Part shown: piece after piece, positions 52,969 to 62,641 of the stretch
How the letters are laid out: each line of letters begins with the position of its first letter
Numbering within the stretch: position 1 is the first letter of the stretch
NCBI RefSeq assembly: GCF_014645515.1
Contig: NZ_BMLW01000016.1
Coordinates: 1-64,000 of the forward strand
DNA length: 64,000 bases
DNA from: Oceanobacillus neutriphilus
GTDB lineage: Bacteria; Bacillota; Bacilli; Bacillales; Amphibacillaceae
Direction: 5' to 3'
The notes under the pieces: generated by a model
What the model saw: the letters and a program-made list of their open reading frames with translations, nothing else
Told to the model about the DNA's origin: nothing
Database searches by the model: none
Program-made: the position numbers and the translations under genes

Positions 52969-53731
52969 CTCAATTTTCGCACCTAAGAATAAATATCTAT
53001 AGCTTACAAGGATAAGCATGTTCTTCATTGTCCTGCTTGCATTTTGTCACCTTTTTTATTGAAATGCAGATTGTGTATAGCGCCGCTCCGACCAACCACT
53101 ACGCTTTCCATGGGGACGGCTTCAGCTAACTTGAAAAGAAAACCGCTTTTCAAGTGGATCTTCAGCTCGCCCTGTTCCCATAGGAGTCTCCGTGGTTGGT
53201 CTGCGCTCAGTTAGGCTTCTACAGCGAATGAAAGAAATCATATCCTGATAGAGCTGGATGAAATAATCGCTTTTTGCTTGATAAAAAGACTATTTTAGTG
53301 GCCCAAATGGTTAACGTGGCAATTGAAACAATGACACACTACACAGCATGAATAGTAAATACCAGGAATAGCTTTTATGAACAGAAAGTAATCGTGATGG
53401 GACATTTTTATATGCACCACGAAAAATATGTTCTTTACTATCTAATTTCTATTGGCTCAATTGTATTAAAAGGTATAGAATCCCCTGCTAGCGGAGGCGG
53501 ACCGTTTTGACTTAGCATCATCTGAAGATCCACTTTTGCCAAGTGCTCTTCTTGGCAAAAGTTAGCTAAAGAGCATGCCCCCAGGAAAGCAAAACGGTCC
53601 GCCGCAGCGGTAGCCTCACGTATTACCTTCTTTCCAGCTAGCGTTTATGCTTTATCAAGAGATAGGTGGAAGGAATGATCAACACATGTCTTAATGATAA
53701 GCAAGTTATTTTTTAAGATGCGAAAGTTGCG
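52969..53731. mobile_element. Non-coding MITE-like transposed element, copy 2 (763 bp)
   Basis: This is the second copy of the 5998-7044 element, shorter and without its nested inserts. Ends are CTCAATTTTCGCACC on the left and the complement-like ATGCGAAAGTTGCG on the right, flanked by the 7-bp duplication TGCTTAA. Two large palindromes are inside. One spans about 53092-53200 (CAACCAC to GTGGTTG, inner stem CTTGAAAAG with CTTTTCAAG). The other spans about 53488-53614 (GCTAGCGGAGGCGGACCG with its complement, inner stem CTTTTGCCAAG with CTTGGCAAAAG). It has no reading frame. It lies between divergent yceD and tmcAL. Confidence 0.85.
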
Positions 53732-53738
53732 TGCTTAA
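53732..53738. repeat. Target-site duplication, right, of element 2
   Basis: TGCTTAA is an exact copy of the 7 bases at 52962-52968. Confidence 0.85.
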
Positions 53739-53857
53739 TATGTAAGAAATTATAACCTTTTATAAATGAATATCCAAACAAAATACATATTTATCGTAAA
53801 TCTGTTTACAGCTCTGAATATGTTAAAATAGAATTACTTAAAAATAGAGGTGAGTGC

Positions 53858-55063
53858 ATGAAAGCTTGCGGTTTAGTTGTAGAATATAACCCTTTCCACT
53901 ATGGGCATCAATATCATTTAAAACAGGCAAAGGAAAAAACAAATGCTGATTGTGTTGTTGCTGTTATGAGCGGGAACTTCTTACAGCGTGGAGAACCTGC
54001 TATTATGGATAAATTCAGCCGGGCTAAAGCAGCAATTCTTGGGGGAGTAGATCTGGTTATAGAGCTGCCTTATGTTTATGCTGTTCAGTATAGTGATTAT
54101 TTTGCCAAGGGAGCGATTGATATCCTCTATCATTCTGGAGTAAATTCAATATGCTTTGGCAGTGAATCGGGGAATATCCATTCTTTTTCGGATGCTTATC
54201 TGCTCAAAAAACTGCATCATGATCAATATGAAGCCCACGTGAAAATATACTTAAATGAGGGGTACGCATACCCTGATGCAGCAACGAAAGCTTATCAAAG
54301 TATTTTTGGCATTTCTGATATACTTGATGTGTCCAAACCGAATAATATATTAGGTTTAAGTTACGTTCAGGCAATTAAAGACTCTCAGTACCCTATAAAG
54401 CCTGTTACCATTAAACGTATTCAGAATAATTATCATGATACTGCCATTACTGGAAATATTGCCAGCGCAACAAGTATCCGTAAAGAAGTGCTTAAAAATC
54501 CTTCTGCATCTGAATCGGCTGCAGAAACAATGCCGGCAGCTACTTTAGATATTTTAAAAAGTTATAAATATAAAGCAGGCTGCTGGCATGATTGGGAATT
54601 ATATTTTCCTTTTTTAAAATACCGTGTACAAACAATGACTTTGACCGAATTAAAACAAATAGAAGGCATTGTTGAAGGACTTGAATATCGAATCATACGT
54701 ACCGCTTCAGACGCTTCATCTTTTCAAGAATGGATGGCTGCTTTAAAAACAAAACGGTACACATGGACCAGGCTTCAGCGTATATTTGTTCATATTTTAA
54801 CGAACACAAAAAAGGAAGGAACAATGCTTGCAAATAATGTAGGATACATGCGGATTCTTGCTATGAATAAAACTGGACAGGCTTATCTGAATCAGCAGAA
54901 AAAGCAAGCAGGTCTCCCGTTTATTACAAAAATCAATCAAATACAGCATCCATTCCTGCAAATAGAAGAGAGAGCCGCCAAAGCATATTACAGTGTCTTA
55001 ACCGGCAGTAAACATCGCAAATTCTTCTTGCAGGAAATTAAATCTCCGATTATTATAAAGTAA
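53858..55063 (+). CDS. tmcAL: tRNA(Met) cytidine acetate ligase TmcAL (YlbM)
   Basis: TmcAL (401 residues) makes N4-acetylcytidine at the wobble position of elongator tRNA-Met from acetate and ATP. The nucleotidyltransferase motif HYGHQYHL (about 14-21) and the SGNFLQRGEPAI segment are intact. Length is typical. The ATG is behind AGAGGTGAG. Its promoter must lie within about 120 bases downstream of transposed element 2 or inside that element. Confidence 0.94.
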   Translation: MKACGLVVEYNPFHYGHQYHLKQAKEKTNADCVVAVMSGNFLQRGEPAIMDKFSRAKAAILGGVDLVIELPYVYAVQYSDYFAKGAIDILYHSGVNSICFGSESGNIHSFSDAYLLKKLHHDQYEAHVKIYLNEGYAYPDAATKAYQSIFGISDILDVSKPNNILGLSYVQAIKDSQYPIKPVTIKRIQNNYHDTAITGNIASATSIRKEVLKNPSASESAAETMPAATLDILKSYKYKAGCWHDWELYFPFLKYRVQTMTLTELKQIEGIVEGLEYRIIRTASDASSFQEWMAALKTKRYTWTRLQRIFVHILTNTKKEGTMLANNVGYMRILAMNKTGQAYLNQQKKQAGLPFITKINQIQHPFLQIEERAAKAYYSVLTGSKHRKFFLQEIKSPIIIK

Positions 55064-55212
55064 AATCCTTTCAGTGAGCGTTTCGTTCTTCTTTCACTGG
55101 GGATGAAACGGCAGAAACACTTGATATTAAAGAAATTACATCCGGATTAAATTCACAGTATTAGAAGAGAGACTGATAGCTGCTCCATTTTTAAAATAAG
55201 TAAATTGACACG

Positions 55213-55262
55213 AAAAAAGGATTTCCGCATCACTACTGATATGTGATACAGAAATCCCTTTT
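55213..55262 (-). terminator. ylbL terminator
   Basis: A long interrupted stem (AAAAAAGGATTTC with GAAATCCCTTTT, plus inner ATCAC/GTGAT) lies just after the ylbL stop codon; it can also serve tmcAL from the other side. Confidence 0.75.
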
Positions 55263-55265
55263 ATT

Positions 55266-56291
55266 TTATTCATCAGCAATGCTTTCTAAATACTCTACCG
55301 CATCTTCAAAAGTATCCACTGGAACGATTTCCATGTCTGTTCCTATACTTTCTGCAGTCTCAACCGCTACTTGATAATTAGAGCCTTCTCTCCCTCCTTC
55401 GTTTGGAGCAAAGAAAATGTCCACACCCTCTTTGTCAGATGCCACCACTTTCTTGTCCACTCCGCCAATCCTGCCAACATTTCCTTCATAATCAATTTCA
55501 CCAGTTCCGCCGATTTGTTTACCATTTGTTAAGTCTTCTTCTACCAACTGATCATAAATCTCTAATGAAAACATAAGCCCTGCACTTGGACCGCCGATAC
55601 TTCCGCTGGAAAAATGAATTTTTGGATTTACCGTAACTCCCCGGTCTGTCACAAGATTAATTCCAATCCCTATACGGCTGCCTTCATCATCTAACGGTTC
55701 TAACTCCAGATCTGCTGTATGCTCTTCATCATCTCTTTCATACATAACAGTTACAGTATCTCCCGCTTCTTTCCCGTCAATATAATTAATCAAATCCTGA
55801 GATTCATGAACTTCTGTATCATCAATTCCAGTAATACGGTCGCCGCTTTCTAATTTACCTTCTGCAGGCAGCCCTTCTACCGCCGCCACTACATATACAC
55901 CATTATACGAAATTTCTATATCTTTATCAGCCGCTTCATAAGCAACCACTGTTGCGGCTTGCTGTGAGCTTTCCATCACTTGAAGCTGTGCAGCCATGTA
56001 GTCTTCCTGGGACATTCCTTCCGGGAATACCTGATCTAACGGCAGAATATCATGATGTGGTAATAATAAAGCAGCGGCGTACAAAACGGGTGTCGCCTGC
56101 ATTCCACTGACTGTTACTAAATGCATATCACCCTCGCTTGGATAGCTGTCTTCTACCTCTACAATTGGATCTAGCGGGTCAGCCCCGCCTGGTTTTTGTA
56201 TATAATACGGTAATTGATAAACTCCTAAAAAATAAACAATTAACACAATGGCTAATAAACCTATAATTCTTTTTTTTGATAAACGAAACAC
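55266..56291 (-). CDS. ylbL: PDZ domain Lon-like serine protease YlbL (SepM-like)
   Basis: This 341-residue membrane-anchored protease has one N-terminal helix (about 9-27), a PDZ domain (about 118-200: GVYVVAAVEGLPAEGKLESG) and a Lon-type catalytic domain. The catalytic Ser lies in GGPSAGLMFSLE (about 235) and the Lys in GGVDKKVVAS (about 280). The same fold in streptococcal SepM trims a competence peptide. In B. subtilis, YlbL is implicated in removing the SOS division inhibitor YneA. The substrate here is inferred. Confidence 0.9.
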   Translation of the reverse strand: MFRLSKKRIIGLLAIVLIVYFLGVYQLPYYIQKPGGADPLDPIVEVEDSYPSEGDMHLVTVSGMQATPVLYAAALLLPHHDILPLDQVFPEGMSQEDYMAAQLQVMESSQQAATVVAYEAADKDIEISYNGVYVVAAVEGLPAEGKLESGDRITGIDDTEVHESQDLINYIDGKEAGDTVTVMYERDDEEHTADLELEPLDDEGSRIGIGINLVTDRGVTVNPKIHFSSGSIGGPSAGLMFSLEIYDQLVEEDLTNGKQIGGTGEIDYEGNVGRIGGVDKKVVASDKEGVDIFFAPNEGGREGSNYQVAVETAESIGTDMEIVPVDTFEDAVEYLESIADE

Positions 56292-56517
56292 TTGTTATTC
56301 CCCTTCCCGGCACCTTTACTAAAAATATATCTATGGCATATTTTTATATGGTATTCGCGTATATATCTTATATAACAATTTTATTTTAGCAATATTATAC
56401 ATCGGACAAGCTAGCATTATTCTACTACTTCCCACAATAATTGTACAGAGTGGATACTTCATTACAGAAAGTACAGGCAACATAATGACGCTTTCTTTCT
56501 AATAGGGGGACATCAGA

Positions 56518-57726
56518 TTGAAGCAAAAACTAAAAACGCTCGGTTATGCTGGCATATCAATTTTTTTATGCCTTAGTTTAATAAGATTTCCGGATCAGGC
56601 ATTAGAGGCAGCTATCCGCGGATTAAATATGTGGTGGGAGGTTGTCTTCCCGTCTCTGTTACCATTTTTTATAACAGCTGAGTTATTATTAGCATTTGGG
56701 GTTGTTAAATTTTTAGGTGTTTTATTTGAACCGATTATGAGGCCGTTATTTAATATACCCGGTGCAGGCAGTTTCGGGTGGATCATGGGAATGGCGAGCG
56801 GTTACCCGACAGGAGCAAAAATAGCAGCTCGGCTCCGGGAAGAAAAACAAGTAACGCAGATAGAGGCTGAAAGGCTGGTATCCTTCACAAATAATTCAAG
56901 TCCACTCTTTATATTCGGAGCCATTTCTGCCGGTTTTTTTTATAACATTAAGCTGGGTTTGCTGCTGGCAATTTGCCATTATTCAGCAAATACTATCGTC
57001 GGAGTCATCATGCGTTTTCATGGAAAGAAACAGGAACAGCACTTGACCAAGAAAAAAAGATATCCATTTTCACTGAAAAGAGCATTTCAAGAGATGCACC
57101 GAAACCGTTTAAAGAATACTCGCCCTTTTGGCGAAATATTAGGAGATGCCGTATTAAATTCGATCCAGACACTTGTTATGGTCGGCGGTTTTATTATTTT
57201 ATTTTCTGTATTAATTAAACTTCTTTTTCTGATGGATATAACACCAATGATTGCAGCTTTTATTGAACCGGTTCTTCCTATTTTCGAAATGCCAAAAGAA
57301 TTGGGACTGCCATTTATATCAGGGTTATTCGAAATTACTGTTGGATCAAATTTAATATCTCAAGTAGCAACTGATTCACTATTGCAAAAAGCAATTTTAA
57401 TCAGTTTCATCCTTGGATTTAACGGTTTATCCATACAAGCGCAGGTTGCCAGTATTTTAGCCAAGACAGATATCCGTTTCTACCCATATTTCTTAGCCCG
57501 GCTCTTACATGGCACGATTGCTGTTATTTTAACTGTTTTATTATACAAACCGCTATATCTCGATCGAATCGTTATCAACTCTAATGAAATTCCCGCTGCA
57601 ACCATGCAGGATTCCTCCGTTTGGATGAATACTTACTATTTTTTACAGAATATTGGCCCGTCAATAACTATCTTAAGTTTAGCAGCAGCTATCTTTATTA
57701 TTATCTATAAAATAAAAAAGAGATAA
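56518..57726 (+). CDS. ylbJ: Sporulation integral membrane protein YlbJ
   Basis: YlbJ (402 residues) is a multi-pass membrane protein with about eight hydrophobic segments and the nucleoside-recognition-like (Gate) blocks MGMASGYPTGAKIAARL and LGFNGLSIQAQVASIL. It is a sigma-E-controlled sporulation gene needed for heat-resistant spores in B. subtilis; the transported compound is unknown. The start is a TTG at 56518 with AGGGGG about 9 bases before it. Confidence 0.9.
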   Translation: MKQKLKTLGYAGISIFLCLSLIRFPDQALEAAIRGLNMWWEVVFPSLLPFFITAELLLAFGVVKFLGVLFEPIMRPLFNIPGAGSFGWIMGMASGYPTGAKIAARLREEKQVTQIEAERLVSFTNNSSPLFIFGAISAGFFYNIKLGLLLAICHYSANTIVGVIMRFHGKKQEQHLTKKKRYPFSLKRAFQEMHRNRLKNTRPFGEILGDAVLNSIQTLVMVGGFIILFSVLIKLLFLMDITPMIAAFIEPVLPIFEMPKELGLPFISGLFEITVGSNLISQVATDSLLQKAILISFILGFNGLSIQAQVASILAKTDIRFYPYFLARLLHGTIAVILTVLLYKPLYLDRIVINSNEIPAATMQDSSVWMNTYYFLQNIGPSITILSLAAAIFIIIYKIKKR

Positions 57727-57732
57727 ATTATA

Positions 57733-57790
57733 TTCATAGTGTACAACAAAAGAGGGCCTCATCCGGCTCTCTTTTGTTGTACACTATGAA
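57733..57790. terminator. Long perfect palindrome between ylbJ and coaD
   Basis: A perfect 22-bp stem starting TTCATAGTGTACAACAAAAG, extended by four more pairs to a 6-base loop, lies between the convergent ylbJ and coaD genes. Total stem is about 26 bp. The T residues are inside the stem, so it works best as a bidirectional terminator or RNA stabiliser. Confidence 0.75.
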
Positions 57791-57850
57791 CAGATAAATA
57801 TATAAGTTGAGCTTATTATGTAATGAACAGAATTCATGCATTCAACTTTT

Positions 57851-58333
<483 letters not shown>

Positions 58334-58903
58334 TCACGCTTCCTCGCTTTCCTCGATTTGGTAAATAGTAACTTGAACTAAACCGCCATAATCTGCTTGT
58401 TTGATTGCTTTTAAAGATTTATACGCATTTGGCAGCATATTAGACTTATCATGCTCACAATACACAATAGCATTCTTTTTAAGCATTTGATTATCGAGAA
58501 GGTAATCAAGTAATTTTAAATAGTCTTTATTTTTATACGGCGGGTCCAGAAGTACTAAATCGAATTGCAATTCACGTTTAGAAATTGCCTTTAAAGCGCG
58601 CTGTGCATCATTTCGATATACTTCTGCCTGCTGTTCCAGTTTTAGCGTTTTCAAATTCTCTTTAATGGTTTGTACTGCCTTTGGATGCTTGTCTACAAAA
58701 ATCATCTTAGACATTTCTCTGCTCAACGCTTCAATTCCAAGTGATCCGCTTCCAGCAAATAAATCTAATCCTAATCCGCCTGAAAAAAAAGGACCCATTA
58801 TTTGAAATACAGCTTCTTTTACTTTATCAGTAGTCGGTCTTGTAGATTCGCCAGCAACACTTTTTAACCCTCTTCCCTTATGTATTCCAGCTATTACACG
58901 CAC
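58334..58903 (-). CDS. rsmD: 16S rRNA m2G966 methyltransferase RsmD
   Basis: RsmD (189 residues) methylates N2 of G966 in 16S rRNA. Motifs RPTTDKVKEAVF (about 22-33), SAM-binding LDLFAGSGSLGIEALSR (about 47-63) and catalytic DLVLLDPPYKNK (about 117-128) are intact. rsmD-coaD is a common bacterial pair. The 343-base interval 58904-59246 upstream contains only the ylbG terminator and AT-rich sequence. Confidence 0.94.
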   Translation of the reverse strand: MRVIAGIHKGRGLKSVAGESTRPTTDKVKEAVFQIMGPFFSGGLGLDLFAGSGSLGIEALSREMSKMIFVDKHPKAVQTIKENLKTLKLEQQAEVYRNDAQRALKAISKRELQFDLVLLDPPYKNKDYLKLLDYLLDNQMLKKNAIVYCEHDKSNMLPNAYKSLKAIKQADYGGLVQVTIYQIEESEEA

Positions 58904-59132
58904 TCCAGGTCACCTCAGCTCTTTTTGGCTCGTCAATAGTCTACCACGATTCTTAGCTTTAGCAAATTATTTTATTTTGATATGTATATTATTTTTTGCA
59001 TTGTCTATAATAATATAATGATTCAGCTAAACATGATTTAGTTGAAACGGATAAGGCTTATTCTTCCCCATAAGCTCTTCATCCGGTTTCTCCTCTCCCT
59101 TTAGCCTTTTATTTTTATTTAAAAATAAAAGC

Positions 59133-59157
59133 ACCTGCAGTAGTTTTCACTGCAGGT
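59133..59157. terminator. ylbG terminator
   Basis: A perfect 9-bp stem (ACCTGCAGT and complement) with a 7-base loop is flanked by T-rich and A-rich runs on both sides, about 90 bases after ylbG. Confidence 0.8.
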
Positions 59158-59246
59158 TTTTTTCTTTTTATATACAATTTATACAAGTACAGCAGGCTGT
59201 AAGACTCCTATTTCTAAAAATAAAGAAACAAGCTGTCCAAACCTGC

Positions 59247-59519
59247 CTAAATCCCCATTTTATAATCATATTGCTTTGCTTTATCCGGCTTTGCATTCTC
59301 ATAGTTTGTCGGAATAAATGGCTTTTGGGACCGTTCCACTTTAGAAACGAAAGCAAACTGATTAAACTTTTTCTCAATAGCATCAATATCCTCACGATTA
59401 ACATAAATAACCGCATATCGATGTTTTTTAGATACATGAATAAGGTGACCATGTTTTTTTAGCTGTCTGACATTTTTCATATGTTGAAACCAGACCACAA
59501 TTCCCTGCCTTTCTACCAT
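59247..59519 (-). CDS. ylbG: UPF0298 family protein YlbG
   Basis: YlbG is a 90-residue conserved Bacillales protein of unknown function (DUF2129): GIVVWFQHMKNVRQLKKHG, VIYVNREDID, and QFAFVSKVERSQKPFI. It lies 21 bases after ylbF, as in B. subtilis. No membrane segment or metal motif is visible. Confidence 0.9.
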   Translation of the reverse strand: MVERQGIVVWFQHMKNVRQLKKHGHLIHVSKKHRYAVIYVNREDIDAIEKKFNQFAFVSKVERSQKPFIPTNYENAKPDKAKQYDYKMGI

Positions 59520-59540
59520 GCTGCCATCCTCCCCCTTTAT

Positions 59541-59978
59541 TTATGATGCACAGCCGCAAGCTCCGCCACTGCCGCAGCCGCACCCGCTATCTGTCAATGC
59601 TGCACCGTCTTTAGGAGCTTTAATCTGCTCACTGACACTCTCAGCTACAAACTGGCTAATTTCATCCAAAAGTTTTTGCAGATTTCTTTCCGCAATTTTA
59701 AAAGCCGCTACTTTATCATGCATATCCATATCACGCTTTTTGGAACGCACCTGCTTCATAATATCATAATAATCCGGGTGATACCTGCCGAACCGCTGCA
59801 CATCTTCATAATGCTCTTTGACATCTGCAAATGTTCTAATTAGATTCTGTGCTTCCTTATCTTCATCCAAAGCTTTCTTTGCTGATTGATATTGCTCCAT
59901 TACATCGGACTGTAAAATCATCCTTCCAACAAGTTCCGATTCATCTAATATATCTACATATTCCATTGTAGCAATCAT
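59541..59978 (-). CDS. ylbF: YlbF/RicF regulator subunit (Y-complex)
   Basis: YlbF (145 residues) is the helical RicF subunit of the YlbF-YmcA-YaaT complex, which supports RNase Y mRNA processing, competence, biofilm and sporulation. The C-terminus is a cysteine-rich tail (GCGCGSGGACGCAS); the complex carries [4Fe-4S] clusters and these Cys are likely ligands. ATG 59978 (MIATMEYVDI) is 7 bases from GGAGG; GTG at 59984 is too close. Confidence 0.93.
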   Translation of the reverse strand: MIATMEYVDILDESELVGRMILQSDVMEQYQSAKKALDEDKEAQNLIRTFADVKEHYEDVQRFGRYHPDYYDIMKQVRSKKRDMDMHDKVAAFKIAERNLQKLLDEISQFVAESVSEQIKAPKDGAALTDSGCGCGSGGACGCAS

Positions 59979-60153
59979 TTTCACACCTCCGCGAACAAAT
60001 TAATAAATGTAATAAAAAGAGAGTATCTCTTAAGTAAGGTTTATGCCATTAACTATTAAATTAGATGTTATTCAGCTTAGCTGCATCATTAATTCTTAAT
60101 AGTTATCCTTTTTATCATACCATTTTATGATTTGAAAGAAAACAGAGGTGACT

Positions 60154-60387
60154 TTAATCCTTCATTGATTTAGCCATCTCTGCGAACATTCTTACCATTT
60201 GTAGTTGATTCGAGAAGGTATTTACTTTTTGGGGAAATGTTTTTCCATAAAATTTCTTTGCTTCTTTTTTTAATTCCGTGAGACGATTAGGATCCCGCAT
60301 CAAATAACGATACCATATCGGATGATACCGGACAAATTCTGCAATATCTGGATTTTGTTTAAGATAAGTGATTACTTCATTATCCAT
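60154..60387 (-). CDS. ylbE: YlbE-like protein
   Basis: This 77-residue protein belongs to the YlbE-like family with HPIWYRYLMRDP and LTELKKEAKKFYGKTFPQK. Function unknown; sporulation-linked by neighbourhood. It lies 10 bases after ylbD. No membrane helix is visible. Confidence 0.85.
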   Translation of the reverse strand: MDNEVITYLKQNPDIAEFVRYHPIWYRYLMRDPNRLTELKKEAKKFYGKTFPQKVNTFSNQLQMVRMFAEMAKSMKD

Positions 60388-60397
60388 TTTATCCCCT

Positions 60398-60802
60398 CTA
60401 ATCTCTTCTTAATGAAAAAGGAGCCTTGGGTGTTTTAGTAGCAGAAGGCTTTTTAATATCGCCAATCATTTCCTGGACCGTTCCAATAGCTTTACTTAAC
60501 TGCTCAATTTGTCCCTGTACCTTTTCTGTATCTAAATTTTGTGTGTAATCCATAATCTGCCGGATAAGATCAGAATGATCTGTTTTCTTGCTTTTTTTGC
60601 TTTCTTGACTTTTCGGTTGTGTATCCGTATCGGGGTCTTCGGTTTTATATTCTTTCCAAAAAGGATCATCTTCATCTAAAATGGCCCACTTCTCATAAAA
60701 TTCCTGCCATCCCCTGCCACTTTTTCTGATTTCCTCCAACAACTTAGGATGGCGATTCACAAAATTTTTAAATGCTGCAACACTGGGATGTAATTGATTC
60801 AT
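60398..60802 (-). CDS. ylbD: YlbD spore coat family protein
   Basis: This 134-residue YlbD-type protein has an N-terminal block FKNFVNRHPKLLEEIRKSG with GWQEFYEKWAILDEDDPFW, a charged linker rich in Lys, Ser and Asp, and a helical C-terminus. B. subtilis YlbD is a spore coat protein; the assignment rests on similarity and position between ylbC and ylbE. Confidence 0.85.
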   Translation of the reverse strand: MNQLHPSVAAFKNFVNRHPKLLEEIRKSGRGWQEFYEKWAILDEDDPFWKEYKTEDPDTDTQPKSQESKKSKKTDHSDLIRQIMDYTQNLDTEKVQGQIEQLSKAIGTVQEMIGDIKKPSATKTPKAPFSLRRD

Positions 60803-60910
60803 TCTCTCTCACCGTCCTTTTTTTATTACAACTTCCTACAATAACTTATGTAAATTGCTTAAAAATGTGCTTATGGCTCAGAACGAAAAGCATCATTCTC
60901 TACATTAATA

Positions 60911-60940
60911 AAGAAGCCCCCAAAATTGGAGACTTCTTTT
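60911..60940 (-). terminator. ylbC terminator
   Basis: An imperfect stem (AAAGAAG with CTTCTTT outside, CCAA/TTGG inside) lies 13 bases after the ylbC stop codon. Confidence 0.6.
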
Positions 60941-60953
60941 ACTAATAAGTATA

Positions 60954-62021
60954 TTAGAATGGCTTTCCTAAAAAGTTCTGTGTGTAATAGAATCGATATA
61001 CTCCAACTCCAAGATAGCTGTATTCATCACTTAATAACGCTTCCCGATGACTTTCACTATTTAACCAGCCCTCCATTGCGGCAGGAGCATCCGGATACTG
61101 AGCAGCGATATTTTCTCCAGCTGCTACATAGGCAACCTGTCTTGCCTCCAGCCGTTCTTTCAACCCATCTCCCTCTAAGCTGACATGGGAAAAATAATCA
61201 TTCTCATACATGTCTCTACTATGATCATATGCAACCACACTGACCTGGTCGTCCCACTCTAAACGAGGCAGATCACGCTGATGACGCATAATATTAGAAA
61301 TATCAAAAATTTGCTGTTCCATTCCTGTCTGAATCTCCCCCCATTCTTCCTCACTGAATTGAGGCTGTTCAGGCAGTTCGCCCCGATACTCAATTTCATA
61401 CGGTCTCTGTAATAAAAGTGCGTCTCCAGTAGAAATTCTTACTGAAGAAAGCGTCTCTGTAAATGTATCAAAATAAAATTGAATAAATGTATTATCGCTT
61501 ATTTTGACCAAAGGTCTCGTCTGAAGATCTTCTGTTGTTAATCGGAAAGTAAACGAAGAATTATTGTCAGAATAGTCTACTTCACTTAAAAAAGGAAATT
61601 TATCCGCTATTTCCACATAACTTGCTCCTGATTCTATTGGGGAAATCTCCAAGTCTTCTCCAATAGCATAAACTGATACAATCTCATCTCCTAAAATTCC
61701 AAACTGGCCATATTGGCTTTCCGAGTTATTATATACATACCATTCATAATTATATGCACTAACATCAATCCTGTCCGGTTCTCCCAACTCATCCGTAAGC
61801 TCTGTTGACGTCTTTCCTATCCATTGATATAAATCTCCTTCTAAATTCATCTGGGGAAGCTCTGCTGCTGTTCCTTTGGATTCTATTGAATCTTCATCTT
61901 CAGTCAAATGTGTCGTTACTTCCCTTACAATTTCTTTAGGTGATGAACTTATCTGGTTAATAACAATAAATACAAGGAGTGCAATAATCATGATTATCAT
62001 AATATTACGAATCATCTTCAT
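60954..62021 (-). CDS. ylbC: CAP domain-containing secreted or membrane-anchored protein YlbC
   Basis: YlbC (355 residues) has an N-terminal hydrophobic helix (about 4-24; anchor or signal), a CAP-associated N-terminal domain (about 55-200) and a C-terminal CAP/SCP domain (about 235-355). The CAP motifs EWDDQVSVVAYDHSRDM, HVSLEGDG, AAGENIAAQYP and WLNSESHREALL are present, with His and Glu residues lining the usual cavity. Function of bacterial CAP proteins is not settled. It starts at the ATG at 62021 behind GGGGG. Confidence 0.9.
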   Translation of the reverse strand: MKMIRNIMIIMIIALLVFIVINQISSSPKEIVREVTTHLTEDEDSIESKGTAAELPQMNLEGDLYQWIGKTSTELTDELGEPDRIDVSAYNYEWYVYNNSESQYGQFGILGDEIVSVYAIGEDLEISPIESGASYVEIADKFPFLSEVDYSDNNSSFTFRLTTEDLQTRPLVKISDNTFIQFYFDTFTETLSSVRISTGDALLLQRPYEIEYRGELPEQPQFSEEEWGEIQTGMEQQIFDISNIMRHQRDLPRLEWDDQVSVVAYDHSRDMYENDYFSHVSLEGDGLKERLEARQVAYVAAGENIAAQYPDAPAAMEGWLNSESHREALLSDEYSYLGVGVYRFYYTQNFLGKPF

Positions 62022-62641
62022 GATTTAACCCCCATCCAGCAGACAAATATATCATTGATAATCTACTTATCTACTTTATACCCCATTATTTACTATTGTA
62101 TACTTTCAAAGCAAATTGCCTGTAACTTAATATATCAATAATTCTTTATATGTACGTATTCAAAAATTTCAATGATTTTCAACCGGGCATTTAATCGCAA
62201 ATCTCTTCGGTGGGACGAGTAATCGCAGTCCCAGTCCCAATTCGACGCAATAAAAAAACAAGACAACGAGTCTTCTACGGGCACACCGTTACAGGATATT
62301 GACTGCTGCCATGTAAAAGGAGTAGTTTTAGTGGTAGTTCGTTTCCTCACCGCTAATCAATTAATCACTTTTTGAACATCATATATAAGCCATTATAAAG
62401 CAAAAACACAAATAAATGTATCTAAACTATTTAATTTTAGTATGAACTGGGAATTATAAAATTAAAATGTAAGCTGATGCTTTAGAAAAAAAGAAAAATA
62501 CCTGATTTATCAATTTCTTTCATGCAGCCATCTTGATAAGTATGCCCTTTCTTTACTATCATCAACGGTTTCTATTGCATCTATTACTGTTTCGTATTAT
62601 CCTTAAATTAAGCAGAATATTTTTGATGAGGTGAAAGAATA
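62022..62641. other. Gene-poor interval between ylbC and the YugN-like gene
   Basis: This 620-base stretch has no convincing gene. A 71-codon frame at 62135-62350 on the minus strand has no ribosome site and matches no family I know. The block 62180-62345 is less AT-rich than its surroundings, perhaps a remnant of an inserted sequence. The B. subtilis genes ylbA and ylbB expected here are missing. Confidence 0.4.

Noticed and set aside
59168-59452. 94-codon frame on the minus strand overlapping ylbG
   Set aside because: It overlaps ylbG in another frame. YlbG matches a known family along its whole length, and this frame does not.
62135-62350. 71-codon minus-strand frame as a gene
   Set aside because: No ribosome site, no family resemblance, and the opposite strand is equally open in parts. 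I report the block only as an oddity.
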